Notes under the pieces: model-generated | The model's database searches: none | Told to the model about the DNA's origin: nothing | Seen by the model: the letters and a program-made list of their open reading frames with translations, nothing else | Program-made: the position numbers and the translations under genes | Shown: positions 7,855-15,424 of the stretch, piece by piece | Position numbering within the stretch: the stretch's first letter is position 1 | Layout: every line of letters begins with the position of its first letter | Source: Actinomycetes bacterium | GTDB lineage: Bacteria > Actinomycetota > Acidimicrobiia > Acidimicrobiales > RAAP-2 | Assembly: GCA_021791615.1 (NCBI GenBank) | Contig: JAJYWG010000548.1 | Span: 1-21,431 of the forward strand | DNA length: 21,431 nucleotides | Direction: 5' to 3'

Positions 7855-8694
7855 TCAGGTCTTCGCCGCTATTTTCCCGGCTGCTCCCCCTGGCGCCTCC
7901 GACCCGATGATCGTTGTGTAGCTGATCGGGTGGGGCGGGACCTTAATCACCACATTCTCCCCGAAGTGGCTGAACGCGATCAGGGCCCGTTCTCCCTCTT
8001 TCACCGCTGACGCCTCCAGCACGTAAGGGGTACCGGTGGCCGAGACGAACAGGGTGGTCGACTGGGTGACACCCTTGGCCGTCACCCGTCCGGTGAGCGG
8101 GACCGTCTTGTCGCCATCCACGACGGTGATCGCCCCCTTGGCGATCGCTCCGCTTCCGGCCGGGTAGAGCTGGGTGGTCAGGCGGAACAATTCGAAGAAC
8201 TGGGTCAGGGAGCGAAAGCTTGCCTGCGTGGCCGGAGCCACCAACCACCTGCCGCCGAGCGAGCCGGCATCCTTCGGCTCCCCGTTCTTCGCCCAGAAGG
8301 AATCTCCTGCGTAGAGGTACAGATTGGATCCCTTTTTCATGATGGTGATCGAGGTGCCGCGCTCGGAGAATATCCCGGTGCCGTTGTCGGGAGCTTCCAC
8401 GTCGAGCGCGAACGTCATGGGTACACCGGATGCTGTGATCACCCCGCGCAGGTGCATGCTGTGAGCACGAGCTTGTGCGCTCGTCGCAGCGGCGAGGATC
8501 TGGCGCGGGGTCTCGTCGAGGAGTGGCCGCCGGCTCGCCGCGGTCAGCGTGTGCGTGCCGCCCGGCGTGCCTGAGGCGCTCGTCGAGGAGAGGTCCAGTC
8601 CCCCCAGTGCGGCTCCCGCAAGCACGACGGTGACGCCGATCGTGACGAGAAGAGGCCGCCATCGGTGCTCTTTGGCAGTTGCTGGACGTGGCAT
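7855..8694 (-). CDS. Secreted or membrane-anchored LppX/LolA-like protein
   Basis: With the ATG at 8694, preceded by GAAGGTGG, the protein has 279 residues. The frame is open further upstream to 8868, but those codons cover the SOS box region and are unlikely to be translated. Residues 13-33 (RPLLVTIGVTVVLAGAALGG) form a signal peptide or N-terminal anchor; there is no lipobox cysteine. The mature part from about residue 55 (QILAAATSAQARAHSMHLRG) has the alternating strand pattern and the GSNLYLYAGDSFW and GRWLVAP motifs seen in actinobacterial LppX/LprG-like and LolA-like folds, which hold lipid in a half-barrel. Lipid binding is inferred from this weak resemblance only. It is divergent from imuA', and the SOS box lies between them. 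Confidence 0.7.
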   Translation of the reverse strand: MPRPATAKEHRWRPLLVTIGVTVVLAGAALGGLDLSSTSASGTPGGTHTLTAASRRPLLDETPRQILAAATSAQARAHSMHLRGVITASGVPMTFALDVEAPDNGTGIFSERGTSITIMKKGSNLYLYAGDSFWAKNGEPKDAGSLGGRWLVAPATQASFRSLTQFFELFRLTTQLYPAGSGAIAKGAITVVDGDKTVPLTGRVTAKGVTQSTTLFVSATGTPYVLEASAVKEGERALIAFSHFGENVVIKVPPHPISYTTIIGSEAPGGAAGKIAAKT

Positions 8695-8850
8695 GGTGCC
8701 ACCTTCTCTCCCGGTCTCGGCAACGATTGCAGCAGGGGGTGCCTCTGGGCATCCCGAGGACAGGAACGGCCGAGCACCGGCCTCCTTGCGGTTCTGGGTC
8801 GCGCCATCCCAGAGTGCCTCCGGCGAGCGATTCCCGTCTGATGTACCGTA

Positions 8851-8866
8851 GCGAACATATGTTCGC
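8851..8866. promoter_or_regulatory. LexA-binding SOS box upstream of imuA'
   Basis: GCGAACATATGTTCGC is a perfect 16-bp palindrome that matches the actinobacterial LexA consensus core CGAAC-N4-GTTCG. It ends 10 bp before the chosen imuA' start codon, so LexA bound here would block the promoter of the mutagenesis cassette. It also lies in the shared upstream region of the divergent gene starting at 8694. Confidence 0.93.
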
Positions 8867-8876
8867 ATCTCGTGAG

Positions 8877-9554
8877 ATGACCGACGCCCTGCCTCCTGCC
8901 CGCACCGACGCCCTGCCTCCTGCCCGCACCGACGCCCTGGCCGTGCGCGTCCGGCCCACCAGCACCAGCCGGACCCGGGTCCTCGCGGTGCCCGGTCCCC
9001 TCGTGCCGTGCCTGCCCGACGGCGGTCTGCGGCGCGGAACCATCGTGCACTGCTCGGGGCCGGGGAGCCTGAGCCTGGCCCTCGCCTTGATCGGGCCGGC
9101 GTCGGCCACCGGCTCGTGGTGTGCTCTGGTGGGGGTGGAGGATCTCGGAGTCCTGGCGGCTACGGGCTATGGCGTGGACCTGGAGCGTCTGGCGGTGCTC
9201 CACGTCGCCCCGCCCCAGTGGGCAGTGGTGGCCGGGATGCTGCTCGACGGGATGGACGTCGTCGTGGCCCAGTCTTCCAGCCGGTTCCGCCCGGCCACGG
9301 CTCGCCAGCTCGCGGCCCGGGCACGTTGCCGGCGCGCCGTCCTGCTCGTGGTCGGCTCGCTGACCGCCTGGCCGGCACTGGCCGACGTGCGCTTGGGGGT
9401 GGCAGGGGAGCAGTGGCAGGGACTGGGTCGCGGCTCCGGGCATCTCTCGGCCCGTCGGGTCTCGGTGGTGGTCCAGGGGCACGGGAGCGGAGCCCGGCCG
9501 GTCCGCCGAGATCTGTGGCTTCCCGATCCCACCGGGCAGGTCGCGGCGGTGTGA
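8877..9554 (+). CDS. imuA': ImuA'-like accessory protein of the SOS mutasome
   Basis: A 225-residue RecA-like accessory protein, a partner of ImuB and DnaE2 in damage-induced translesion synthesis. The LPDGGLRRGTIVHCSGPGSL segment (46-65) sits where RecA has its Walker A loop but lacks a proper GKT. The C-terminus RPVRRDLWLPDPTG (207-220) is the ending I recall for actinobacterial ImuA'. I chose ATG 8877; the in-frame ATG at 8859 lies inside the SOS box and would put the start in the operator. There is little room for a leader, so the mRNA may be nearly leaderless. Residues 2-17 are a duplicated TDALPPAR. imuB follows 9 bp after the stop in the same frame. Confidence 0.85.
   Translation: MTDALPPARTDALPPARTDALAVRVRPTSTSRTRVLAVPGPLVPCLPDGGLRRGTIVHCSGPGSLSLALALIGPASATGSWCALVGVEDLGVLAATGYGVDLERLAVLHVAPPQWAVVAGMLLDGMDVVVAQSSSRFRPATARQLAARARCRRAVLLVVGSLTAWPALADVRLGVAGEQWQGLGRGSGHLSARRVSVVVQGHGSGARPVRRDLWLPDPTGQVAAV
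8881..8939 (+). repeat. 24-bp tandem repeat at the imuA' N-terminus
   Basis: Two perfect 24-bp copies (8881-8904 and 8905-8928) and an 11-bp partial third copy encode TDALPPAR twice. The unit preserves the reading frame. Confidence 0.95.
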
Positions 9555-9563
9555 GGGACGGTC

Positions 9564-10721
9564 ATGGAACGTCTCTTGCTGGTGGCGTGCCCCTCGCTCG
9601 TCTCCCTCCCCGGAGACGCCGAGCACGGGTTCCGATGCTTTTCCCGGGTCGTCGAGTCGCTGCGGGAGCTGTGCCCGTGGGTCGACCCCGTCCGTCTCGG
9701 GGTGTGCACTCTGCCGCTCCGGGGGCCGGCCCGCTACTACGGCGGCGAGACAGCGGTGCTGGCGCGCGTCGCCGCCACGGTGACCCCCGTGGCCGGCGAA
9801 ACGCAGCTCGGTGTGGCCGAGGGGGTCTTCGCTGCCGCCTTGGCTGCCCGTGTCGGGGTCATCGTGCCCGAGGGAGGCACCCCGGCGTTCCTGTCGGCGT
9901 GGCCCGTGGCCGTCCTCGGCACACCGGAGCTCTCCGAGCTCCTGCCGCGCCTGGGCCTGCACACCCTGGGGCAGTTCGCAGCGGTCCCGGCGCGAGACGT
10001 GCTCGCCCGTTTCGGGACCGCGGGGCTTCGGTGCCACCGGCTGGCCCAAGGCGCCGAGGGGGAGCTCCCCGGCTACCGTGCCGCCGGCCTGTCCACCCGC
10101 CTGGCGGCGCTCCAGCAGGGTATCGAGCTGCGGAACCGGCAGTCGGGGTTCTGGGGGGAGACCAGTACAGCCGACGTCCGGGCGGCCGGGGTCCTGACCT
10201 CCCTCCAGCGACGGTTCGGCCTCGATGCGGTGGTGACGGCGGTGGCCGTGGACGGGCGGGAACCGGGTGAGCGGGTCCGCTTCCTCCCCTGGCGACCTGA
10301 TCGCCCCGGGGCCGGCGGACAGGATCGCCCCGGGGCCGGCGGACAGGATCGCCCCGGGGCCGGCGGGCGGGGAGGGGCGCGACCGACGGCGGCACCGTGG
10401 CCCGGCCGGTTGCCACCACCCGAGCCGGCTCGGGTCGCGGTCAGGGGTCGGGAGGCGGTGGTCGAGATCGCCGGCGAGAGCGGCTCGCCGGTCCGCGTCA
10501 CGGCTCGAGGAGAGCTCACCGCGTCTCCGGCACGAGCCTCTTTCGTCGGGGGGCCCTGGGTGGGGATCACCGGGTGGAGCACCCCGTGGCCGGCGGAGGA
10601 GCGCTGGTGGTCCCGGGCCCGGCGCCGTGCCGCCCGCATGCAGATCACGACGGCCGACGGCCGTGCGCACCTGGTGACGGCCGAGCGCGGACGGTGGTGG
10701 CTGGCCGCCACCTACGACTGA
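9564..10721 (+). CDS. imuB: ImuB-like Y-family polymerase homologue, unusually short
   Basis: Catalytically dead Y-family homologue that in mycobacteria links ImuA' and DnaE2 to the sliding clamp. Recognisable blocks are RPGL-like PVRLGVCTLPLRGPARYYGG (42-61), the thumb helix-hairpin-helix LPRLGLHTLGQFAAVPARDV (127-146), a possible clamp-binding QSGFWG (193-198), and the C-terminal APWPGRLPPPEP and WPAEERWW blocks. At 385 residues it is much shorter than the usual 500-550. It begins where other ImuB proteins are already about 85 residues in, and after the thumb it jumps straight to the clamp-motif region, so the little-finger region appears absent. ATG 9564 has GAGGGA 5 bp upstream. A 24-bp repeat array lies at residues 246-268. 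Confidence 0.85.
   Translation: MERLLLVACPSLVSLPGDAEHGFRCFSRVVESLRELCPWVDPVRLGVCTLPLRGPARYYGGETAVLARVAATVTPVAGETQLGVAEGVFAAALAARVGVIVPEGGTPAFLSAWPVAVLGTPELSELLPRLGLHTLGQFAAVPARDVLARFGTAGLRCHRLAQGAEGELPGYRAAGLSTRLAALQQGIELRNRQSGFWGETSTADVRAAGVLTSLQRRFGLDAVVTAVAVDGREPGERVRFLPWRPDRPGAGGQDRPGAGGQDRPGAGGRGGARPTAAPWPGRLPPPEPARVAVRGREAVVEIAGESGSPVRVTARGELTASPARASFVGGPWVGITGWSTPWPAEERWWSRARRRAARMQITTADGRAHLVTAERGRWWLAATYD
10299..10366 (+). repeat. 24-bp tandem repeat inside imuB
   Basis: Two perfect 24-bp copies (10299-10322, 10323-10346) and a 20-bp partial third copy encode DRPGAGGQ units. They lie in the linker between the clamp-motif region and the conserved C-terminal block. Confidence 0.95.
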
Positions 10722-10764
10722 CCGAGGGAGCGGGACCGGCGATGCCAGGACAAAGAGAGCGACG

Positions 10765-13700
10765 ATGACCACCGCCGACCAGGCCTATGCCGAGCTGCAC
10801 TGCCACTCGAACTTCTCGTTTCTCGACGGGGCCTCCCATCCCGAGGAGCTGGTGTCCGAGGCGGTCCGGCTCGGGCTCGCCGCCCTGGCGCTCACCGATC
10901 ACGGCGGTTTCTACGGCCACGTGCGTTTCAGCGAGGCGGCCCGGACCGTGGGCCTTGCGACCGTCTTCGGGGTGGAGCTCTCCTTGGACCCGTCCGGTCC
11001 GCGGACCAAAGAGCCCGACCCCCGCGGGCGCCACCTGGTGGTGCTGGCCCGTGACCCCCTCGGCTACGCCCACCTGAGCCGGGTGGTCGCCGAGGCCCAT
11101 CTGGCCGGAGGTGAGAAGGGACGCCCGCTGGTCCGGCTGGAGGACCTGGCGTCCGCCTCCGCGTCCGGTGCCCCTTGGCAGGTCCTCACCGGGTGCCGGA
11201 AAGGAGCGGTGCCCGCCGCGCTGATGCAAGGGGGTCCCGGGGCGGCTGCCCGCGAGCTCGGGAGGCTGGTCGACGCCTTCGGGAGAGAGCAGGTCGCCGT
11301 GGAGCTGTGGGATCACGGCACACCGCTCGACACCGCTCGCAACGACGCGTTGGCCGAGCTGGCCGTCGCCGCCGGGGTGGACCTGGTGGCCACCAATAAC
11401 GTCCATCTGGCGTGGCCCTCGGCGTTCCCCCGGGCCACCGTCCTGGCCGCGATCCGGGCCGGGCGCACGCTAGAGGAGATCGACGGCTGGCTGCCGGCCT
11501 CACCCGCTGCCGTCCTGCGCTCCGGTGCCGAGCAGTCACGCCGCCTCGCCCGCTGGCCCGGCGTCGTGGCGCGGGCGGCCGAGATCGGCAGGTCCTGTGC
11601 CTTCGACCTTCGAGCGGCTGCCCCCCGGCTCCCGGACTTCCCCGTCCCTGCCGGGCACGACGAGCAGAGCTGGCTGGCCGAGCTGGTCGGGCAGGGGGCG
11701 ATCCGCCGGTATGGCCCTCGGGGGGCCGAGCGGGTCCGAGGGGCCTGGGCCCGCATCGACCACGAGCTGTCGGTGATCGGGGCGCTCGGGTACGCCGGTT
11801 ACTTCCTCGTCGTCGCCGACATCGTCGAGTTCTGCCGGCGGTCAGGGATCTACTGCCAGGGCCGGGGTTCGGCGGCCACGTCGGCCGCCTGCTACGTGCT
11901 CGGGATCACCTTGGTCGACGCCGTGTCGCTCGGTCTCCTCTTCGAGCGGTTCTTGAGCCCGGCCCGGGACGGCCCGCCCGACATCGATCTCGACATCGAG
12001 TCGGGGAGGCGGGAGGAGGTCATCGCCTACGTCTACGAGCGCTACGGGCGCCGGCACGCGGCCCTGGTGGCGAACGTCGTCACGTACCGTCCGCGCTCGG
12101 CGCTGCGCGACGTGGGCAAGGCGCTCGGTTGTGAGCGAGCCGAGGTGGAGCGCTGGGCCAAGGGCAGCGACCGGGAGCAGCGCCTCGACGAGCGAGCCGA
12201 GGTGCCCCCGATGCTCCGGAGCCTGGCGGCAGAGGTACTGGGGTTCCCGCGGCATCTCGGCATCCACCCGGGAGGCATGGTCATCTGCGACCGGCCGGTG
12301 ACCGAGGTCTGCCCGGTCGAATGGGCGCGCATGCCAGGGCGGACGGTGCTGCAGTGGGACAAGGACGACTGTGCGGCGATGGGCATGGTGAAATTCGACC
12401 TGCTCGGGCTGGGGATGCTCGAGGCGCTGCACCGCACCGTCGACCTGGTCCGTGAGCACGACGGGGTGGAGCTCGACTTGGCGGCGCTCCCCCAGGAGGA
12501 GGCCGTGTACGACCTGCTGTGCCGGGCCGACACCGTGGGGGTCTTCCAAGTCGAGAGCCGGGCCCAGATGGGGACCCTTCCCCGGGTCCAGCCCCGCTGT
12601 TTCTACGACCTGGCGGTCGAAGTGGCCCTGATCCGTCCCGGGCCGATCCAGGGCCGTGCCGTGCATCCCTACATCCGCCGCCGGCGGGGGGAGGAGCCGG
12701 TCAGCTATCCGCACCCCCTGCTGCGTCCGGCCCTCGAGCGGACCCTGGGCGTCCCGATCTTCCAGGAGCAGCTCATGCAGATCGTGATCGACGTGGCCGG
12801 GTTCTCGCCCACTGAGGCCGACGAGCTGCGCCAGGCCATGAGCCACCGGCGTTCCGACGAGCGCATGGCCCGCCTGCGGGGGCGGCTGATGGCCGGGATG
12901 GAGGCGCGGGGCGTGAGCGGAGAGGTGGCCGCCGGGATCTACGAGAGCCTGGCCGCTTTCGCCAATTTTGGCTTCCCCGAGTCCCACGCGCTCTCCTTCG
13001 CCTCCCTCGTCTACTCCTCGGCCTGGCTCAAGCTCCACTACCCGGCGGCTTTCGTGGCAGGGCTGCTCAACGCCCAGCCGATGGGGTTCTGGTCGCCCCA
13101 GAGCCTCCTGGCCGACGCCAGGCGCCATGGCGTCGAGGTCCGCCGGCCACACGTGAACGTCAGCCGGGTCGGCGCCACCCTGGAAGCCGCCTGGCCGGCG
13201 GGGCCACCGGCGCGTCCCCACCCGTCCCAGAGGAGCCGGGACCTTGAGGGGAGCCGCAGCGGTGCTGCCATCCGGCTCGGGTTGGCCGCGGTTCGCGGCA
13301 TCGGCCCGGTCGCGGCGGCTTGCATCGTCGCCGGGCAGCCATGGAGCGGCCCCGAGGACCTGGTGCGCCGGGGAGGGCTGTGCCGGGAGCAGCTCGAGGC
13401 CTTGGCACTGGCCGGCGCGCTCGACGACCGGTCGGCGCCGGATGGGCGGCGGGCACTGGTGTGGGCCGCCGGGGCGGCCGCGCAGTCGCTGGCCGGACGC
13501 CTCCCGGGGATCGTGACCGGGACCGTGGCCCCCGAGCTGCCGCCACCGAGCCCGATGGAGTCGGTCGCCGACGACCTGTGGTCGCTCGGCGTTGCTCCCG
13601 AGCGCACCGCCATCGAGCTGGTCCGCCCCGAGCTGGAGCGGCGCAACGTGCTGTCGGCGGCCGAGCTCGGCCGCCGGGGAAGCAGTGGTCGGGTCACGGT

Positions 13701-14007
13701 CGCCGGCGTGGTGACCCACCGCCAGCAGCCCGAGACGGCGCGGGGGGCGGTGTTCTTGAACTTGGAGGACGAGACCGGCATGGTGAACGTCGTCTGCTCG
13801 CGCGGCGCCTGGATCCGCTGGCGCTCGGTGGCCCTGGCTTGCCGGGCGCTGGTGGTGAGGGGGCGGTTGGAGCGGACCGAGGGAGTGGTCAACGTGGTGG
13901 CCGAGCACATCGAACCCCTGGCGCTCGGCGCAGTGCCCGGCGTGACACCTGGAGCGAGGCCCGCAGCCGTGCTCACAGTGGCGCCCCCCTCCCGTGACTT
14001 CCGCTGA
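10765..14007 (+). CDS. dnaE2: Error-prone DNA polymerase DnaE2
   Basis: A 1080-residue C-family polymerase alpha subunit, the catalytic part of the SOS mutasome that copies past lesions at the cost of mutations. The PHP domain opens with YAELHCHSNFSFLDGAS (8-24) and ALTDHGGFYGH. The palm carries the catalytic aspartates D406 and D408 in PDIDLDIESGRREE and D545 in MGMVKFDLLGLGML. The HLGIHPGGMVI, FQEQLMQIVIDVAGFSP and FPESHALSFA blocks of the fingers follow, then a helix-hairpin-helix region and a C-terminal OB fold (VTVAGVVTHRQQPETARGAV to about residue 1053). It starts 43 bp after imuB with GAGAG upstream and is in all likelihood the last gene of the LexA-controlled operon. It ends 16 bp from the convergent murF. 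Confidence 0.97.
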   Translation: MTTADQAYAELHCHSNFSFLDGASHPEELVSEAVRLGLAALALTDHGGFYGHVRFSEAARTVGLATVFGVELSLDPSGPRTKEPDPRGRHLVVLARDPLGYAHLSRVVAEAHLAGGEKGRPLVRLEDLASASASGAPWQVLTGCRKGAVPAALMQGGPGAAARELGRLVDAFGREQVAVELWDHGTPLDTARNDALAELAVAAGVDLVATNNVHLAWPSAFPRATVLAAIRAGRTLEEIDGWLPASPAAVLRSGAEQSRRLARWPGVVARAAEIGRSCAFDLRAAAPRLPDFPVPAGHDEQSWLAELVGQGAIRRYGPRGAERVRGAWARIDHELSVIGALGYAGYFLVVADIVEFCRRSGIYCQGRGSAATSAACYVLGITLVDAVSLGLLFERFLSPARDGPPDIDLDIESGRREEVIAYVYERYGRRHAALVANVVTYRPRSALRDVGKALGCERAEVERWAKGSDREQRLDERAEVPPMLRSLAAEVLGFPRHLGIHPGGMVICDRPVTEVCPVEWARMPGRTVLQWDKDDCAAMGMVKFDLLGLGMLEALHRTVDLVREHDGVELDLAALPQEEAVYDLLCRADTVGVFQVESRAQMGTLPRVQPRCFYDLAVEVALIRPGPIQGRAVHPYIRRRRGEEPVSYPHPLLRPALERTLGVPIFQEQLMQIVIDVAGFSPTEADELRQAMSHRRSDERMARLRGRLMAGMEARGVSGEVAAGIYESLAAFANFGFPESHALSFASLVYSSAWLKLHYPAAFVAGLLNAQPMGFWSPQSLLADARRHGVEVRRPHVNVSRVGATLEAAWPAGPPARPHPSQRSRDLEGSRSGAAIRLGLAAVRGIGPVAAACIVAGQPWSGPEDLVRRGGLCREQLEALALAGALDDRSAPDGRRALVWAAGAAAQSLAGRLPGIVTGTVAPELPPPSPMESVADDLWSLGVAPERTAIELVRPELERRNVLSAAELGRRGSSGRVTVAGVVTHRQQPETARGAVFLNLEDETGMVNVVCSRGAWIRWRSVALACRALVVRGRLERTEGVVNVVAEHIEPLALGAVPGVTPGARPAAVLTVAPPSRDFR

Positions 14008-14023
14008 CGGCAGTGCAGCCGGC

Positions 14024-15388
14024 TCAGCGGACCCCGGCGTCCTGGCCGGCGCTGCCTTCCCCGGCCGCCGTGTCGTCCGCGGTCTCGACGAGCGCCTCGA
14101 CTGCCGTCTCGAGCCCCGCCGCCCTGCTGCCTTTCACCAGGACGACGTCGCCGGCAGCGAGCGGCAGGAGGCGGCGGGCAAGCGTGCGGGGATCGGGAAC
14201 CGGCGCGACCCCGTAGGCGGTGGTCTGGTAGGCCACCACCTCGATCCCGAGCGCTGCCGCCGCGGCCGGCACGGCGCGGTGGTCGGCATCCGACGAGGAG
14301 CCCAGCTCCGCCATCTCTCCCAGCACTGCCACCTTTCGCCGGCCGTCGAATGCCGCCAGGGCTTCGAGCGCGGCCTGCATCGAGCTCGGATTGGCGTTGT
14401 AGGAGTCGTTGATCACGACCGCCCCCGAAGGCGTCCGGAGGACGTTCATCCGCCAGGGGGCGGGTGCTGCGGCTTCCAGTCCTCGGGCAATGGCATCGAG
14501 TGGCACCCCGGCGACCAGGGCCGCCCCCGCTGCAGCCAGCGCATTGGTCACCTGGTGGCGGCCCGAAAGGGCCAGGCGGACACCGACGCTGCCCTGGGGG
14601 GTGACGAGCCGGAAGGATGGCCGAGCCAGTCCGTCCAGCGTGATGTCCGAGGCGGTCACCGGGGCTGTCTGCGCCAGACCGAACAGCACGGTGGCACCCG
14701 GGGCTCGGGCGGACATCGCCCGCACCCGGGGATCGTCGGCGTTCAGGACGGCCGTGCCCCAAGGCGGCAGGCTCTCGACCAGCTCCCCCTTGGCCAGGGC
14801 GACGGTCTCGAGGTCGCCGAAGAGCTCGGTGTGGGCAGCGCCGACGCGGATGACGACGCCGATCGTGGGCCGGGCCACTTCGCACAAGGACCGGATATGG
14901 CCGATACCGCGTGCCCCCATCTCGACGACGACCGCCTCGGATCGGTCGCCTGCATTGGCCAGCGTGAGCGGGACCCCGATCTCGTTGTTGTACGAGAGCA
15001 GGCTCGCGGCAGTGCGAAAGGACGTGGAGAGCACCGACGCGACGAGATCTTTCACCGTCGTCTTGCCGACCGAACCGGTCACGCCGATCACCGGGCCACT
15101 GATGCGCCCGCGCGCCGCCTGTCCGACGGTGGTGAGGGCCGCGGCGGTGTCCGGCACGACGATCGCGGTGGCGCCGGGTTCGAGCCGACCGGTGGTGAGG
15201 TAGGCCGCTGCTCCCGCAGCGATCGCGTCGGAGATGTAGTCGTGCCCGTCGCGCCGGTCCGAAAGAGGGACGAACAGCTGACCGACCTGTAGCGAGCGCG
15301 AGTCGGTGGCCACGCCGTCCACCGTCACCACCGGGCCGCGGACCTCACCGCCGGTCGCTCTGGCGATCTCTCTGGCGTCGAAGCGCAC
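14024..15388 (-). CDS. murF: UDP-N-acetylmuramoyl-tripeptide--D-alanyl-D-alanine ligase
   Basis: Cytoplasmic Mur ligase of 454 residues that uses ATP to join D-Ala-D-Ala to UDP-MurNAc-tripeptide, the last cytoplasmic step of the peptidoglycan stem peptide. The N-terminal substrate domain has the MurF-type VATDSR (26-31) and LFVPL. The ATP loop is GVTGSVGKTT (102-111), followed by NNEIGVP (134-140) and EMGARGIGHI (156-165). VINDSYNANPSSM opens the C-terminal ligase domain and VLGEMAELG follows. The start is a GTG with only a weak ribosome site. It is not within a division/cell-wall (dcw) cluster in this window but is divergent from ddl, which makes its D-Ala-D-Ala substrate. Confidence 0.97.
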   Translation of the reverse strand: MRFDAREIARATGGEVRGPVVTVDGVATDSRSLQVGQLFVPLSDRRDGHDYISDAIAAGAAAYLTTGRLEPGATAIVVPDTAAALTTVGQAARGRISGPVIGVTGSVGKTTVKDLVASVLSTSFRTAASLLSYNNEIGVPLTLANAGDRSEAVVVEMGARGIGHIRSLCEVARPTIGVVIRVGAAHTELFGDLETVALAKGELVESLPPWGTAVLNADDPRVRAMSARAPGATVLFGLAQTAPVTASDITLDGLARPSFRLVTPQGSVGVRLALSGRHQVTNALAAAGAALVAGVPLDAIARGLEAAAPAPWRMNVLRTPSGAVVINDSYNANPSSMQAALEALAAFDGRRKVAVLGEMAELGSSSDADHRAVPAAAAALGIEVVAYQTTAYGVAPVPDPRTLARRLLPLAAGDVVLVKGSRAAGLETAVEALVETADDTAAGEGSAGQDAGVR

Positions 15389-15418
15389 CGACTCAGCTTC
15401 GCGCGCCTGACCCGGCGG

Positions 15419-15424
15419 TATGCT
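15419..15424 (+). promoter_or_regulatory. Possible -10 box for ddl
   Basis: TATGCT fits the actinobacterial TAnnnT pattern and would set transcription to start at about 15431, one base before an in-frame GTG at 15432. If used, ddl would have a leaderless mRNA starting at that GTG. No convincing -35 element is seen. Confidence 0.3.

Noticed and set aside
8544..10772. Long minus-strand open frame of 742 codons under the imu genes
   Set aside because: It is Pro/Arg/Gly-rich antisense of clear imuA' and imuB genes, a GC-rich shadow.
11842..13908. Minus-strand open frame of 688 codons under dnaE2
   Set aside because: Antisense of the conserved dnaE2 frame with no recognisable domain.
14008..14023. 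Shared terminator between dnaE2 and murF
   Set aside because: Only 16 bp separate the stops and no hairpin is visible.
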